Assembly: GCF_009674535.1 (NCBI RefSeq)
Contig: NZ_WKJK01000008.1
Span: 186,001-250,000 of the forward strand
From: Duganella guangzhouensis
GTDB taxonomy: Bacteria > Pseudomonadota > Gammaproteobacteria > Burkholderiales > Burkholderiaceae_D
DNA: 64,000 nt
Direction of reading: 5' to 3'
Below the pieces are notes generated by a model. That model ran no database searches. It had not been told where the DNA came from and saw nothing but the letters and a program-made list of their open reading frames with translations. The position numbers and the translations under genes are program-made. The first letter of the stretch is position 1. Each line of letters starts with the position of its first letter. This document shows, one piece after another, positions 27,205 to 35,992 of the stretch.

Positions 27205-28031
27205 AGTGGAACACGCTGCTGCCAGCGCTATTGCTGAGCGGCGCCGCGCTGGCCGGCAACACCGACGCCGTGCCCAGTTGCGCGCACCAGGCGCTGCCCG
27301 TCTTCCCGCCGATCGCGCGCGAACTGATGGTGGCCATCGACCAGACCACGCTGCTCGACAGTTCGCTACAACAATCGGTCGCCAACGCCATCAAGCCCTT
27401 TCTGAGCGCCGGCAACCGCTTCAGCATCGTGGTGTTTTCCGCCTACACCCAAGGGCACTACACCGATGTGCTGGTCTCCGGCGGACTGGACGCCCCGCTG
27501 CCATCGCAAGCGCGTGACGACATCGCCAAACCGCTGCTGGTCCGGCTAGACCTGTGCCAGCAACGCCAGCGGGAACAGGCGGCGCAAGCCGCCAGTCAGG
27601 CGTTGCGCGCGGCGTTCCAGGGCAGCAGCGGGCATATCGCCCGCTCCGACATCTACGCCAGTCTGCGGGCAACCTCCAGCATCATCCGGCGCTCCGCCGC
27701 GCCGGACAAGGTGGTGCTGATTGTGTCCGACATGCTGGAGAATTCATCGGTGGCCAACTTCTACGGCGACGCCGGCAAATCGGTGCGCAACATCATCACC
27801 GCGCGTGAAATGCGCATCGTCGAAAACAACCACTTGCTGGCAGACTTCGGCGGCGCGCGCGTCTACGTCATCGGCGCTGGCCTGTTGGCCGACGATGCCG
27901 CGCACAACAAGAGCTACCGAGATCCCAAGACCATGCAAGCGCTGCAAGCCTTCTGGAGCGCGTACTTCAGCAAGTCCAACGCCCGCTTGATGGAGTTCGG
28001 CCAACCGGCGCTGCTCAATCCCATCCCCTGA
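27201..28031 (+). CDS. Periplasmic vWA-like protein (third gene of the unnamed operon)
   Basis: This 276-residue protein starts at a GTG overlapping the previous stop (GTGA). The signal peptide is LLSGAALA-GN. The body has a von Willebrand A-like pattern: ELMVAIDQTTLLDSS (the usual DxSxS metal motif reads DQTTL, so it is degenerate), NRFSIVVFSAYTQG, HIARSDIYASLRATSSIIRR and KVVLIVSDMLENSS. vWA domains mediate regulated protein-protein contacts. The coupling to the five-TM protein suggests it is a periplasmic partner. The enzyme or ligand is unknown. Confidence 0.72.
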   Translation: MKWNTLLPALLLSGAALAGNTDAVPSCAHQALPVFPPIARELMVAIDQTTLLDSSLQQSVANAIKPFLSAGNRFSIVVFSAYTQGHYTDVLVSGGLDAPLPSQARDDIAKPLLVRLDLCQQRQREQAAQAASQALRAAFQGSSGHIARSDIYASLRATSSIIRRSAAPDKVVLIVSDMLENSSVANFYGDAGKSVRNIITAREMRIVENNHLLADFGGARVYVIGAGLLADDAAHNKSYRDPKTMQALQAFWSAYFSKSNARLMEFGQPALLNPIP

Positions 28032-28034
28032 AAA

Positions 28035-28940
28035 TCATGACGCGCACTGCCGCACGATCCAGTCCTGCAGGCTGTCCAGCGCTTCCCAATGCTCGCGGCC
28101 ATGCGGCGTGACCAGGTGGTAGCCGCGCGCGGTTTCCAGCGGCGGCACCGCCGGCGCCACCAGTTGGCCTTCTCGCAGCAGCTCGTCCACCAGCGGGCGC
28201 CAGCCCAGCGCCACGCCGCGTCCGGCCATCGCGGCCTGTATCACCAGCGGATAATTCCCCAGCGTGAGGCTTTGCGTGTGCGCTGTCGCTGGCAGCGCTT
28301 GCAACTGCGCCCAATCGTCCCACGTCATCCAGCGCGTGCGGTTGCCGCTTTCCAGATGCAGCAGCGGCATCCGCATCACCTCGGCCGGCGTGCCGGCGCC
28401 TTGGTGGCGTGCCAATAACGATGGGCTGCAGACCGGCACCACCAATTCCGGCAGCAGCTTGCGCGCATCGCAGCCCGGCCACACGCCGTCGCCAAACACG
28501 ATCGCCAGATCGACCGGCTCGTCGCGGATGTCGAACATGCTTTGCGCCGTCATGATGCGCACGTCGAGCTCCGGCCGCTGCTCCTGAAACGCGGCCAGGC
28601 GCGGCATCAGCCAGAAATTGGCGAAGGCGAAATCGGTGGCCACCGTCAGCACCCGGCGCGTGCGGCGCGTGCGGATCTTGTCCACTGCGGTGTGAATCGC
28701 CGCCAGATGCTCGCGTATCGCCTCGTACAGCGTGCTGCCTTCCGCCGTCAGCGACACGCCGCGATGCGCGCGCTTGAACAGCGGCGTACCCAGATCTTTT
28801 TCCAGCGCGGCGATGCGCTGGCTGACCGCCGGCTGGCTGGTCCCGAACTCCTCCGCCACCTGGGTAAAACTCAGATGGCGCACCGCCGATTCGAAGTACA
28901 CCAGATTTTGCAGCGGCGCGTTGGCGGGCTTGTATGACAT
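28035..28940 (-). CDS. LysR-type regulator of choline sulfate utilisation
   Basis: This is a 301-residue GcvA-like LysR protein. The DNA-binding helices are NLVYFESAVRHLSFTQVAEEFGTSQPAVSQRIAALEKDLGTPLFKR in outline. The effector domain begins RRVLTVATDFAFANFWLMPRL and includes PVDLAIVFGDGVWPG. It is divergent from betC, the classical arrangement for choline-sulfate regulators, so it probably activates betC-choX-receptor-choVW in response to choline or choline sulfate. Its stop is 3 nt from the convergent vWA gene end. Confidence 0.88.
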   Translation of the reverse strand: MSYKPANAPLQNLVYFESAVRHLSFTQVAEEFGTSQPAVSQRIAALEKDLGTPLFKRAHRGVSLTAEGSTLYEAIREHLAAIHTAVDKIRTRRTRRVLTVATDFAFANFWLMPRLAAFQEQRPELDVRIMTAQSMFDIRDEPVDLAIVFGDGVWPGCDARKLLPELVVPVCSPSLLARHQGAGTPAEVMRMPLLHLESGNRTRWMTWDDWAQLQALPATAHTQSLTLGNYPLVIQAAMAGRGVALGWRPLVDELLREGQLVAPAVPPLETARGYHLVTPHGREHWEALDSLQDWIVRQCAS

Positions 28941-29020
28941 AATTTTTCCTTATGCATCCATAATCAAATACGCTGAATATACGCTATAAATCAGTGACTT
29001 AGACATAAACTTAGATTATG

Positions 29021-29044
29021 AATTCGCATATGAATATACGAATT
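29021..29044. promoter_or_regulatory. Candidate LysR operator upstream of betC
   Basis: An inverted repeat AATTCG-N12-CGAATT sits in the AT-rich 171-bp interval between the divergent regulator and betC, about 68 bp before the betC ATG. A second short palindrome (TTATG-N4-CATAA, 28950-28963) lies near the regulator start. Assignment to the LysR protein is inferred from position. Confidence 0.4.
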
Positions 29045-29111
29045 GATACGTTCCATTGATGGTGGTTTGGCATGCAGAATGAGGGCCATTCATCTGCTTT
29101 TGACAACGTTT

Positions 29112-30650
29112 ATGCCGCAACGCCAGCCCAACATCCTGATCGTGATCGCCGACCAACTGACGCCACGCGCGCTATCGGTCTATGGCAATCGCGTCACCCG
29201 CACGCCGCACATCGACCGGCTGGCGGAGCAGGGTGTGGTGTTCGATTCGGCCTATTGCAATTCGCCGCTGTGCGCGCCGTCGCGCTATGCCTACATGACC
29301 GGCCGCCTGCCCTCGTCCACCGGCGGTTACGATAACGCCGCCGAGCTGCCGGCCGATGCGGTCACCTACGGCCACTATCTGCGCCACGCCGGTTATCGCA
29401 CCATCCTGGCCGGGAAGATGCACTTCTGCGGCGCCGATCAGCTGCACGGCTTTGAAGAACGCCTGACCACCGATATCTATCCGGCGGACTTCAGCTGGAC
29501 GCCGGATTGGGAGCGCCCGCAGCTGCGTCCCAGCTGGTACCACGACATGAGCTCCGTCACCGAGGCTGGTCCGTGCGTGCGCACCAACCAGCTGGATTTC
29601 GACGACGAGGTGGTGTACGCCACGCGCCAGAAACTGTTCGACCTGGCGCGCGATGCCGATCAGCGGCCATTCTGCCTGACCGTCTCGCTGACGCATCCGC
29701 ATGATCCCTACGCCATCTCGCGCAAATACTGGGATCTGTACCGCGATGAAGAAATCGACGCTCCGCGCGTGCCGCAAGCGCCGGCCGATGAAGACCCGCA
29801 CTCGCGCCGTCTGCGCGACGTCATCGACATCGAACGCACGCCAGTCACCGAACAGCAGGTGCGCGATGCGCGCCACGCCTATTACGGCGCCATTTCCTAC
29901 GTCGACGAGCAAATCGGCACGCTGCTGCAAACGCTGGAGGAGACTGGCCAGGCCGACGACACCATCATCATCTTCACCTCCGATCATGGCGACATGCTGG
30001 GTGAGCGTGGCTTGTGGTACAAGATGACTTTCTTCGAGCCGGCCACCCGCGTGCCGCTGATCGTGCACGCGCCGCTGCGCTTTAACGCGCGCCGCGTGGC
30101 GGCATCGGTATCGCTGATCGATGTGCTGCCAACGCTGCTCGACCTCACGCACGCCGACAGCGCCGACAGTCCCGACTTCCCGCGCGAGCTGGATGGCCGT
30201 AGCCTGCTGCCGCACCTGCAAGGCGCAGCGGGCCACGACGGCGTCACCGGCGAATACCTGGCTGAAGGCGCGCTGGCGCCGCTGGTCATGCTGCGCAAAG
30301 GCGCCTACAAATATATCCACTCGCCGGCCGATCCGGACCAGTTGTACCACCTGGGCGATGATCCCGATGAACTGCACAACCTCGCCACCGATGCCAACGC
30401 CGCGCCAGTGCTGGCCGCGTTCCGCGCCGAAGCACAGCAACGATGGAACTTCGAACAGTTGCACCAGCAGGTAGTGAGCAGCCAGCGCCGCCGCCGTTTC
30501 ATCGGCGCCGCCAACGCGATCGGCACGCATCACGCGTGGGACTATCAGCCGAAGCAGGACGCCAGCCAGCGCTACATCCGCAACCACCTGTCGCTGGGCG
30601 AGCTCGAAACGCGTGCCCGCTTCCCGGCCGTGAAAAAGGGCGCGGCATGA
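29112..30650 (+). CDS. betC: Choline-sulfatase
   Basis: This 512-residue type I sulfatase starts MPQRQPNILIVIADQLTPRALS. The C-x-P-S-R signature reads LCAPSRYAYMTGRL, with the Cys that is converted to formylglycine at residue 54. To my recollection the rhizobial enzyme has the same numbering, which supports this start over the upstream in-frame ATG at 29079. Metal ligands appear in IADQ and in FTSDHGDMLGERGLWYKM. It hydrolyses choline-O-sulfate to choline and sulfate in the cytoplasm. The formylglycine-generating enzyme must be encoded elsewhere. The stop overlaps choX as ATGA. Confidence 0.93.
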   Translation: MPQRQPNILIVIADQLTPRALSVYGNRVTRTPHIDRLAEQGVVFDSAYCNSPLCAPSRYAYMTGRLPSSTGGYDNAAELPADAVTYGHYLRHAGYRTILAGKMHFCGADQLHGFEERLTTDIYPADFSWTPDWERPQLRPSWYHDMSSVTEAGPCVRTNQLDFDDEVVYATRQKLFDLARDADQRPFCLTVSLTHPHDPYAISRKYWDLYRDEEIDAPRVPQAPADEDPHSRRLRDVIDIERTPVTEQQVRDARHAYYGAISYVDEQIGTLLQTLEETGQADDTIIIFTSDHGDMLGERGLWYKMTFFEPATRVPLIVHAPLRFNARRVAASVSLIDVLPTLLDLTHADSADSPDFPRELDGRSLLPHLQGAAGHDGVTGEYLAEGALAPLVMLRKGAYKYIHSPADPDQLYHLGDDPDELHNLATDANAAPVLAAFRAEAQQRWNFEQLHQQVVSSQRRRRFIGAANAIGTHHAWDYQPKQDASQRYIRNHLSLGELETRARFPAVKKGAA

Positions 30651-31645
30651 AGCCCTCGCTACGCCTCCGCCTGCATCACCTCGCCCACCTCGGCCGCCTG
30701 TGCGCAGCCGCCGCGCTGGCCGCCAGCGCCGCAGGCATGGCAACGGCGGCCGGCGCCGCCCCCATCACCGATCCCGCCTCCTGCCGACTGGTGAAGATGG
30801 CCGATCCTGGCTGGACCGACATCGCCGCCACCAACGCGCTGACTGGCATCGTGCTGGAAGCACTGGGCTACGAACAACGCGTGATGCCGTTATCGGTGCC
30901 AATCACCTACGCCGGCATGAAGAAAGCGCAGGTCGACGTCTTCCTCGGCAACTGGATGCCAGCGCAATCGCGCCTCGTCACGCAGCTGCTGAACAAGGGC
31001 GTCATCGAACAACTGCACGCCAACCTGCCCGCCGCCAAATTCACCCTGGCCGTACCAAACTACGTCGCCAAAAACGGCGTGCGTACCTTCAGCGACCTGG
31101 CGCACCACGCCGACAAATTCGACCGCAAAATCTACGGCATCGAAACCGGCGCGCCGGCCAACCAGACCGTGCGCAAAATGCTGGCGGATAAAGCCTACGG
31201 TCTGGATGGCTGGAGCATCGTCGAATCCAGCGAACAAGGCATGCTCAGTCAAGTCGCGCGCAAACAGCGCAGCAATGAATGGATCGTCTTCCTCGCCTGG
31301 GAGCCGAACCAGATGAACAACACCTTCCAGCTCACCTACCTCGACGGCGACAAAGACTACTTCGGCCCCAACTTCGGCAGCGGCAGCGTGCATACCGTCA
31401 CCCGGCGCGGCTACCGCGCCGCCTGCCCCAACCTCGGCCGCCTGTTCAGCCAGATCGAATTCAACACCGCGCTGGAACACGCCATCATCGCCGACATCGT
31501 CCACAAACGCCCACAGGCGCGCCCCTCCGCGCTACGCCAACTGCAGGCGCATCCCGAATTAATCAACGCCTGGCTGACAGGCGTCACCACCCTCGATGGC
31601 CGTGACGGCGCCGCCGCCCTGCGCGCGCGCCTGGCCCAACCCTGA
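30647..31645 (+). CDS. choX: Choline/betaine ABC transporter substrate-binding protein
   Basis: This is a 332-residue OpuAC/ProX-family periplasmic protein. It has a long signal peptide (GMATAAGA-AP). CRLVKMADPGWTDIAATNALTGIVLEALGYE, VDVFLGNWMPAQ and FLAWEPNQMNNTFQLTYLDGD are typical of choline-binding ChoX. The aromatic residues of the ligand box (Trp in PGW, GNW and AWEP) are present. The ATG overlaps the betC stop. It delivers choline, or possibly choline sulfate, to the ChoVW permease encoded two genes on. Confidence 0.92.
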   Translation: MKPSLRLRLHHLAHLGRLCAAAALAASAAGMATAAGAAPITDPASCRLVKMADPGWTDIAATNALTGIVLEALGYEQRVMPLSVPITYAGMKKAQVDVFLGNWMPAQSRLVTQLLNKGVIEQLHANLPAAKFTLAVPNYVAKNGVRTFSDLAHHADKFDRKIYGIETGAPANQTVRKMLADKAYGLDGWSIVESSEQGMLSQVARKQRSNEWIVFLAWEPNQMNNTFQLTYLDGDKDYFGPNFGSGSVHTVTRRGYRAACPNLGRLFSQIEFNTALEHAIIADIVHKRPQARPSALRQLQAHPELINAWLTGVTTLDGRDGAAALRARLAQP

Positions 31646-31683
31646 TTCCACTTCCCCCTAACAGCCAACCGTCGGAGCACCTG

Positions 31684-33915
31684 ATGCGACAAAAATTAAA
31701 AATCCAGCCCCTCACCTTCGCCGTCCTGCAAGCGCTGGCATGCAGCGCCTACGCCGCCGAACCAGCCGATCCCGCGCCGCTGCCGTCCAGCGATGCGCAA
31801 TCGATCGACACCGTGTTCGTACAAGGGCAAGGACGCCAGGTGCAAAACATCACCCGCAAGGATCTGGAACAGGCCACGCCCGGCAGCAGCCCGCTGAAAA
31901 CGCTGGAGAAGCTGCCCGGCGTCTCGTTCCAGTCGGCCGACGCGTTTGGCGCGTATGAATGGTCGACCCACATCGCGATTCGCGGCTTCAGTCAGAACCA
32001 ACTGGGCTACACGCTGGACGACATCCCGCTGGGCGACATGAGCTACCGTAACCACAACGGCCTGCATATCAGCCGCGCCATCTCGTCCGAGAACATCGGC
32101 AACGTCACCGTCTCGCAAGGCACCGGCGCATTGGGCACCGCATCCACCAGCAACCTTGGCGGCACCATCAGCTTCACCACACGCGGCCCGGCCGACGTGG
32201 CGGGTGTAACGCTGGCACAGACGCTGGGTCAGGACAGCACCTCGCGCACCTTCGCCCGCTACGACACCGGCTTGCTGGACACTGGCACCAAAGCCTACCT
32301 GTCGCTGACGCGCCAGCGCGCCGACAAATGGAAAGGCGACGGCGGCCAGGATCAGGACCAGTTCAACTCCAAAGTGGTACAGAACTTCGGCGCCAATAAA
32401 CTGAGCGCCTTCTTCAACTACTCCACCCGCGACGAAACCGACTACCAGGACTTGTCGTTCGACGCCGTGCACCGCCTCGGCTACAACTGGGACAACTACG
32501 CGCCGGACTGGCAGCGCGCCGTCAATGCCGCCAAAGGCATCTACAGCGGCGGCGTGAATAATCTCGACGACGCCTACTACCTTGGTCGCGGCCTGCGTAA
32601 CGACTGGCTGGGCGGCGTGGCGCTGGAGCTGAATCCCAACGACGACGTGCGCGTCAAGCTGAACGCCTACAACCATCGCAACCACGGCGAGAGCCACTGG
32701 TACACACCGTACACGCCATCTTCGGCCACGGTGCCGATCTCGGTGCGCGCGCAGGAGTACTTCATCGACCGCGATGGCGTCACCGCCAATGTCGACTGGT
32801 CGCTGGGCGATCACACCGTGTCGTTCGGCGGCTGGGCCGAGCGCAGCGTGCATAGCTGGACCCGCGCCTTCTACGCCGTCAACGGCCCGGAAAGCACCGA
32901 CCACTTCCTGGAAAATCCATTCTCCACCGTGATCGCGCAGCGCTTCGTCACCCACACCGCGCAGCTGTATCTGCAGGACGTCTACGCCGCCAGCGACAAA
33001 CTGAATCTGAGCTACGGCTTCAAGAGCACCAAGGCCAAGATCGACGGCGAAAACCAGATCGGTGGCCGCGCCGGTGGCACGCTGAACGCGCAAAAGAACT
33101 TCCTGCCGCAAGCCGCGCTGACCTACGCGCTGACGCCGCAGGACGAACTATTCGCCTCCTTCGCCAAAAACATGAAGGCCTACCAGGCCGGCGCCGACGG
33201 TCCATTCTCACAAACGCAGCAAGCATTCAACCTCAGCGCCGGCAAGGTCAAGCCTGAAACTTCGACCAGCATCGACCTTGGCCTGCGCTCGCGCCACGGC
33301 CCGCTGCAAGGATCGCTGGCGCTGTACGCGGCCGACTTCAAGGACCGTCAACTGAACGTCGCCACCTGCACCGGCATCGTAGGCTGCGCCACCACGCTGG
33401 CCAACGTTGGCAAAGTGCAGACCAAAGGTCTGGAAGCGGCGTTGGACTGGAAGATCGACAGCGCGTGGGGCTGGTTCAACTCCTTCACCTACAACGACTC
33501 CACCTACAAGGACGCGCCGCTGTACTACGAAGGCACCACCGCCATCAACGTCAACGGCAAGCGCGTGGTCGATGCACCGCGCCTGCTGTTCAACACCGAA
33601 CTGTCGTACGAACACGCCGGCTGGTTCGCCAAAGCCGATGCCAAGTACACCGGCACCCGCTACTACACCTATCTGAACGACAGTCCGGTGCCATCGTACT
33701 GGCTGGCCAATCTCAGCGCCGGCTACAAGCTTGGCAAGGTCGGACCATTCAAGAGCGCGACGCTGCAGCTGAACGTCACCAACCTGTTCGACAAGCGCTA
33801 CTTCGCCACCATCGGCACCAATGGTTTTGTCAGTTCGGATCCATCGGGCAGCTTCGCCACCATGCTGGCCGGCGCACCGCGCACCGCCTTCATCACGCTA
33901 AGCGCCAAACTCTAA
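31684..33915 (+). CDS. TonB-dependent receptor inside the choline-sulfate operon
   Basis: This is a 743-residue outer-membrane receptor. It has a short signal peptide (ACSAYA-AE). The plug (about 35-160) contains VFVQGQGRQVQNITRKDL, TLEKLPGVSFQSADAFGAYEWSTHIAIRGFSQNQLGYTLDDIPLGDMSYRN and VSQGTGALGTASTSNLGGTI. A 22-strand barrel follows, ending TAFITLSAKL. It lies 38 nt after choX and 14 nt before choV on the same strand, so it is almost certainly co-expressed with them. The location implies uptake of choline-O-sulfate or a related ester across the outer membrane, not a role in iron uptake. I know of no characterised receptor with this function. Confidence 0.88.
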   Translation: MRQKLKIQPLTFAVLQALACSAYAAEPADPAPLPSSDAQSIDTVFVQGQGRQVQNITRKDLEQATPGSSPLKTLEKLPGVSFQSADAFGAYEWSTHIAIRGFSQNQLGYTLDDIPLGDMSYRNHNGLHISRAISSENIGNVTVSQGTGALGTASTSNLGGTISFTTRGPADVAGVTLAQTLGQDSTSRTFARYDTGLLDTGTKAYLSLTRQRADKWKGDGGQDQDQFNSKVVQNFGANKLSAFFNYSTRDETDYQDLSFDAVHRLGYNWDNYAPDWQRAVNAAKGIYSGGVNNLDDAYYLGRGLRNDWLGGVALELNPNDDVRVKLNAYNHRNHGESHWYTPYTPSSATVPISVRAQEYFIDRDGVTANVDWSLGDHTVSFGGWAERSVHSWTRAFYAVNGPESTDHFLENPFSTVIAQRFVTHTAQLYLQDVYAASDKLNLSYGFKSTKAKIDGENQIGGRAGGTLNAQKNFLPQAALTYALTPQDELFASFAKNMKAYQAGADGPFSQTQQAFNLSAGKVKPETSTSIDLGLRSRHGPLQGSLALYAADFKDRQLNVATCTGIVGCATTLANVGKVQTKGLEAALDWKIDSAWGWFNSFTYNDSTYKDAPLYYEGTTAINVNGKRVVDAPRLLFNTELSYEHAGWFAKADAKYTGTRYYTYLNDSPVPSYWLANLSAGYKLGKVGPFKSATLQLNVTNLFDKRYFATIGTNGFVSSDPSGSFATMLAGAPRTAFITLSAKL

Positions 33916-33929
33916 ACGAAAGGAACACC

Positions 33930-34973
33930 ATGTCCGCCATCAAAGTCGCGCTGCGCAATGTGTCCAAAGTGTATGGCGCCGATACCGCAGGCGCGTTGGC
34001 GCGGCTGCGCGAGGGCGCCGGCCGTGACGCGCTGTTCGCCGCCACCGGCCAGACCGCCGCGCTGGACGACGTCTCGCTCGACATTCCCGAGGGCGGCATC
34101 TGCGTGCTGATGGGGCTTTCCGGCTCCGGCAAATCGACGCTGCTGCGCACCATCAATGGCCTGGTCACGCCGTCGGCCGGCCAGGTACTGGTGGATGGCG
34201 AAGACCTGGCCGCGATGAAGCAAAAGCAGCTGCAACGCGTGCGGCGCGGCGGCATGGGCATGGTGTTTCAATCGTTCGCGTTGCTCGATCATCGCAGCGT
34301 CATCGACAACGTGTGCTTTGGGCTGGAGATCGCCGGCGTCAAACGCGCCGAGCGCCAGCGCCGCGCACTGCGAGCGCTGGAACAAGTCGGGCTGCACGCG
34401 CATGCGAAGCAGTATCCGCATCAACTGTCCGGCGGCATGCGCCAACGGGTCGGACTGGCGCGCGCGCTGGCGGTCGAACCGTCGCTGCTGCTGATGGACG
34501 AAGCCTTTTCCGCGCTCGATCCGCTGAAGCGGCGCGAGATGCAGGAACTGCTGTTATCGCTGCAACGAGAACAGCGCCGCACCATCGTCTTCGTCTCGCA
34601 CGACATCGAAGAAGCGCTGCACATCGGCGACCGCATCGCCATCCTGCACGGCGGCCGGCTGCTGCAATACGCCGCGCCGCGCGAGCTGCTGAGCAATCCC
34701 GCCGACGAACATGTACGCGCCTTCTTCCAGGGCGTCGACACCTCGCGCTACCTGCAAGCCGCCGACCTGATCGACCATGCCGCCGAAGCACCAGCGCTGG
34801 CGACCGACCCGGCGCAACACGTACCAGCACACACACGCCTGTCCGAACTACTGCCACGCCTGACCGACTTCCGCACCCCGCTCGCCGTGCACGACGCCAG
34901 CGGCGCCACACTAGGCCTGATCACCGCCGCCAGCGCGCTGCGCATCCTGTCCCGCAACAGCGCCCGGATCTGA
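33930..34973 (+). CDS. choV: Choline/betaine ABC transporter ATP-binding protein
   Basis: The protein is 347 residues from the ATG with an AAAGGAA ribosome site. Walker A is GLSGSGKST, the Q-loop MVFQSFALLDH, the signature LSGGMRQRVGLARAL, and Walker B LLLMDEAFSALDP. The switch His is in VFVSHDIEEAL. The N-terminus has a 30-residue insertion (TAGALARLREGAGRDALFAATG region) before Walker A, typical of ProV/OpuAA types. The C-terminal tail resembles a single CBS-like regulatory segment. It energises ChoW with ChoX as binding partner. Confidence 0.93.
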   Translation: MSAIKVALRNVSKVYGADTAGALARLREGAGRDALFAATGQTAALDDVSLDIPEGGICVLMGLSGSGKSTLLRTINGLVTPSAGQVLVDGEDLAAMKQKQLQRVRRGGMGMVFQSFALLDHRSVIDNVCFGLEIAGVKRAERQRRALRALEQVGLHAHAKQYPHQLSGGMRQRVGLARALAVEPSLLLMDEAFSALDPLKRREMQELLLSLQREQRRTIVFVSHDIEEALHIGDRIAILHGGRLLQYAAPRELLSNPADEHVRAFFQGVDTSRYLQAADLIDHAAEAPALATDPAQHVPAHTRLSELLPRLTDFRTPLAVHDASGATLGLITAASALRILSRNSARI

Positions 34974-34975
34974 CC

Positions 34976-35800
34976 ATGCAGGCACACGACTACCTCGCCC
35001 TCGGCAGTTGGATCAACGACGGCGTCCAATACCTCACCGAGCACAATGGCCACCTGTTCGACTACGCCGGCAACGCCATCGAAAGCTTCGCCAGCGCGGT
35101 CGAAGCGCTGCTGCTGTCGCTGCCCGCGTGGGCGTTGATCGCGCTGGCGACCGTGGTGGCGTGGCGCCGCCTGTCATGGCGCTTCGCCGTGTTTGCGGCG
35201 CTGGCGCTATCGCTGATCTACGCGCTCGGCTACTGGCCGCAAACCATGGTGACGCTGGCGTTGACCTTGTCCGCCACCTGTATCAGCCTATTGCTGGGTG
35301 TCCCGCTGGGGATCTGGGCCGCCAAAAGCCCCACCCTGCGCAACGCCGTGCGGCCGCTGCTCGACTTCATGCAAACCATGCCAGCCTTCGTCTACCTGAT
35401 CCCGGCGGTGATGCTGTTCGGGCTGGGACGCGTGCCGGGCGTACTGGCCACCGTCATCTTCGCCATGCCGCCGGCGGTGCGGCTGACCACCATGGGCATC
35501 TTGCAGGTCGACCGCGAACAGATCGAAGCCGGCCAGGCGTTTGGCGCCAGCGGCACCCAATTGCTATTCAAAGTCCAACTGCCGCTGGCGCTGCCGGTGC
35601 TGATGAGCGGCATCAACCAAACCATCATGATGGCGCTATCGATGGTAATCGTCACCTCAATGGTCGGCGCGGGCGGGCTGGGCGGCGAAGTACTGAACAG
35701 CATCCAGCAGCTCGACGTCGGCCTCGGCTTCGAGAGCGGCCTGTGCGTGGTCCTGCTAGCCATCATCCTGGACCGCACCACCCAAAGCTTCGGCCGCTAA
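34976..35800 (+). CDS. choW: Choline/betaine ABC transporter permease
   Basis: This is a 274-residue ProW/OpuAB-family permease with about six membrane helices. The EAA-type coupling motif is EAGQAFGASGTQLLFKVQLPLALP (about 184-207). A membrane region QTMPAFVYLIPAVMLFGLG is typical for choline/proline-betaine permeases. The ATG follows the choV stop after 2 nt. It completes the inner-membrane importer of the locus. An 88-nt perfect palindrome begins 11 nt after the stop and may terminate the operon. Confidence 0.92.
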   Translation: MQAHDYLALGSWINDGVQYLTEHNGHLFDYAGNAIESFASAVEALLLSLPAWALIALATVVAWRRLSWRFAVFAALALSLIYALGYWPQTMVTLALTLSATCISLLLGVPLGIWAAKSPTLRNAVRPLLDFMQTMPAFVYLIPAVMLFGLGRVPGVLATVIFAMPPAVRLTTMGILQVDREQIEAGQAFGASGTQLLFKVQLPLALPVLMSGINQTIMMALSMVIVTSMVGAGGLGGEVLNSIQQLDVGLGFESGLCVVLLAIILDRTTQSFGR

Positions 35801-35811
35801 GGCCCACCTCG

Positions 35812-35899
35812 TGTCCACTTCGGGGTCAGTTCTAAAAATCGGACATTGAATAGCGCGCTATTCAATGTCCGATTTTTAGAACTGACCCCGAAGTGGACA
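35812..35899. repeat. 88-nt perfect palindrome (REP/BIME-like)
   Basis: Two 44-nt arms are exact reverse complements with no spacer; the centre lies between 35855 and 35856 (TAGCGCGCTA). Each arm carries CACTTCGGGGTCAGTTCTAA, which resembles the GACCTGACCCCG core of the comF element (51087-51158) and of the 54839 remnant. Transcribed RNA would form a very stable hairpin. It lies between choW and the CorC/HlyC-type gene and could serve as a terminator or be a non-autonomous mobile repeat. Confidence 0.9.
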
Positions 35900-35992
35900 T
35901 TTCACTGGGGAAAATGGTGGATTTTGCGCTGTGTGGGGGCGCAGTCGTTTAAGATGCAGGTTTCAATTACGGAAATCTGCCGCTCGGCCCCT

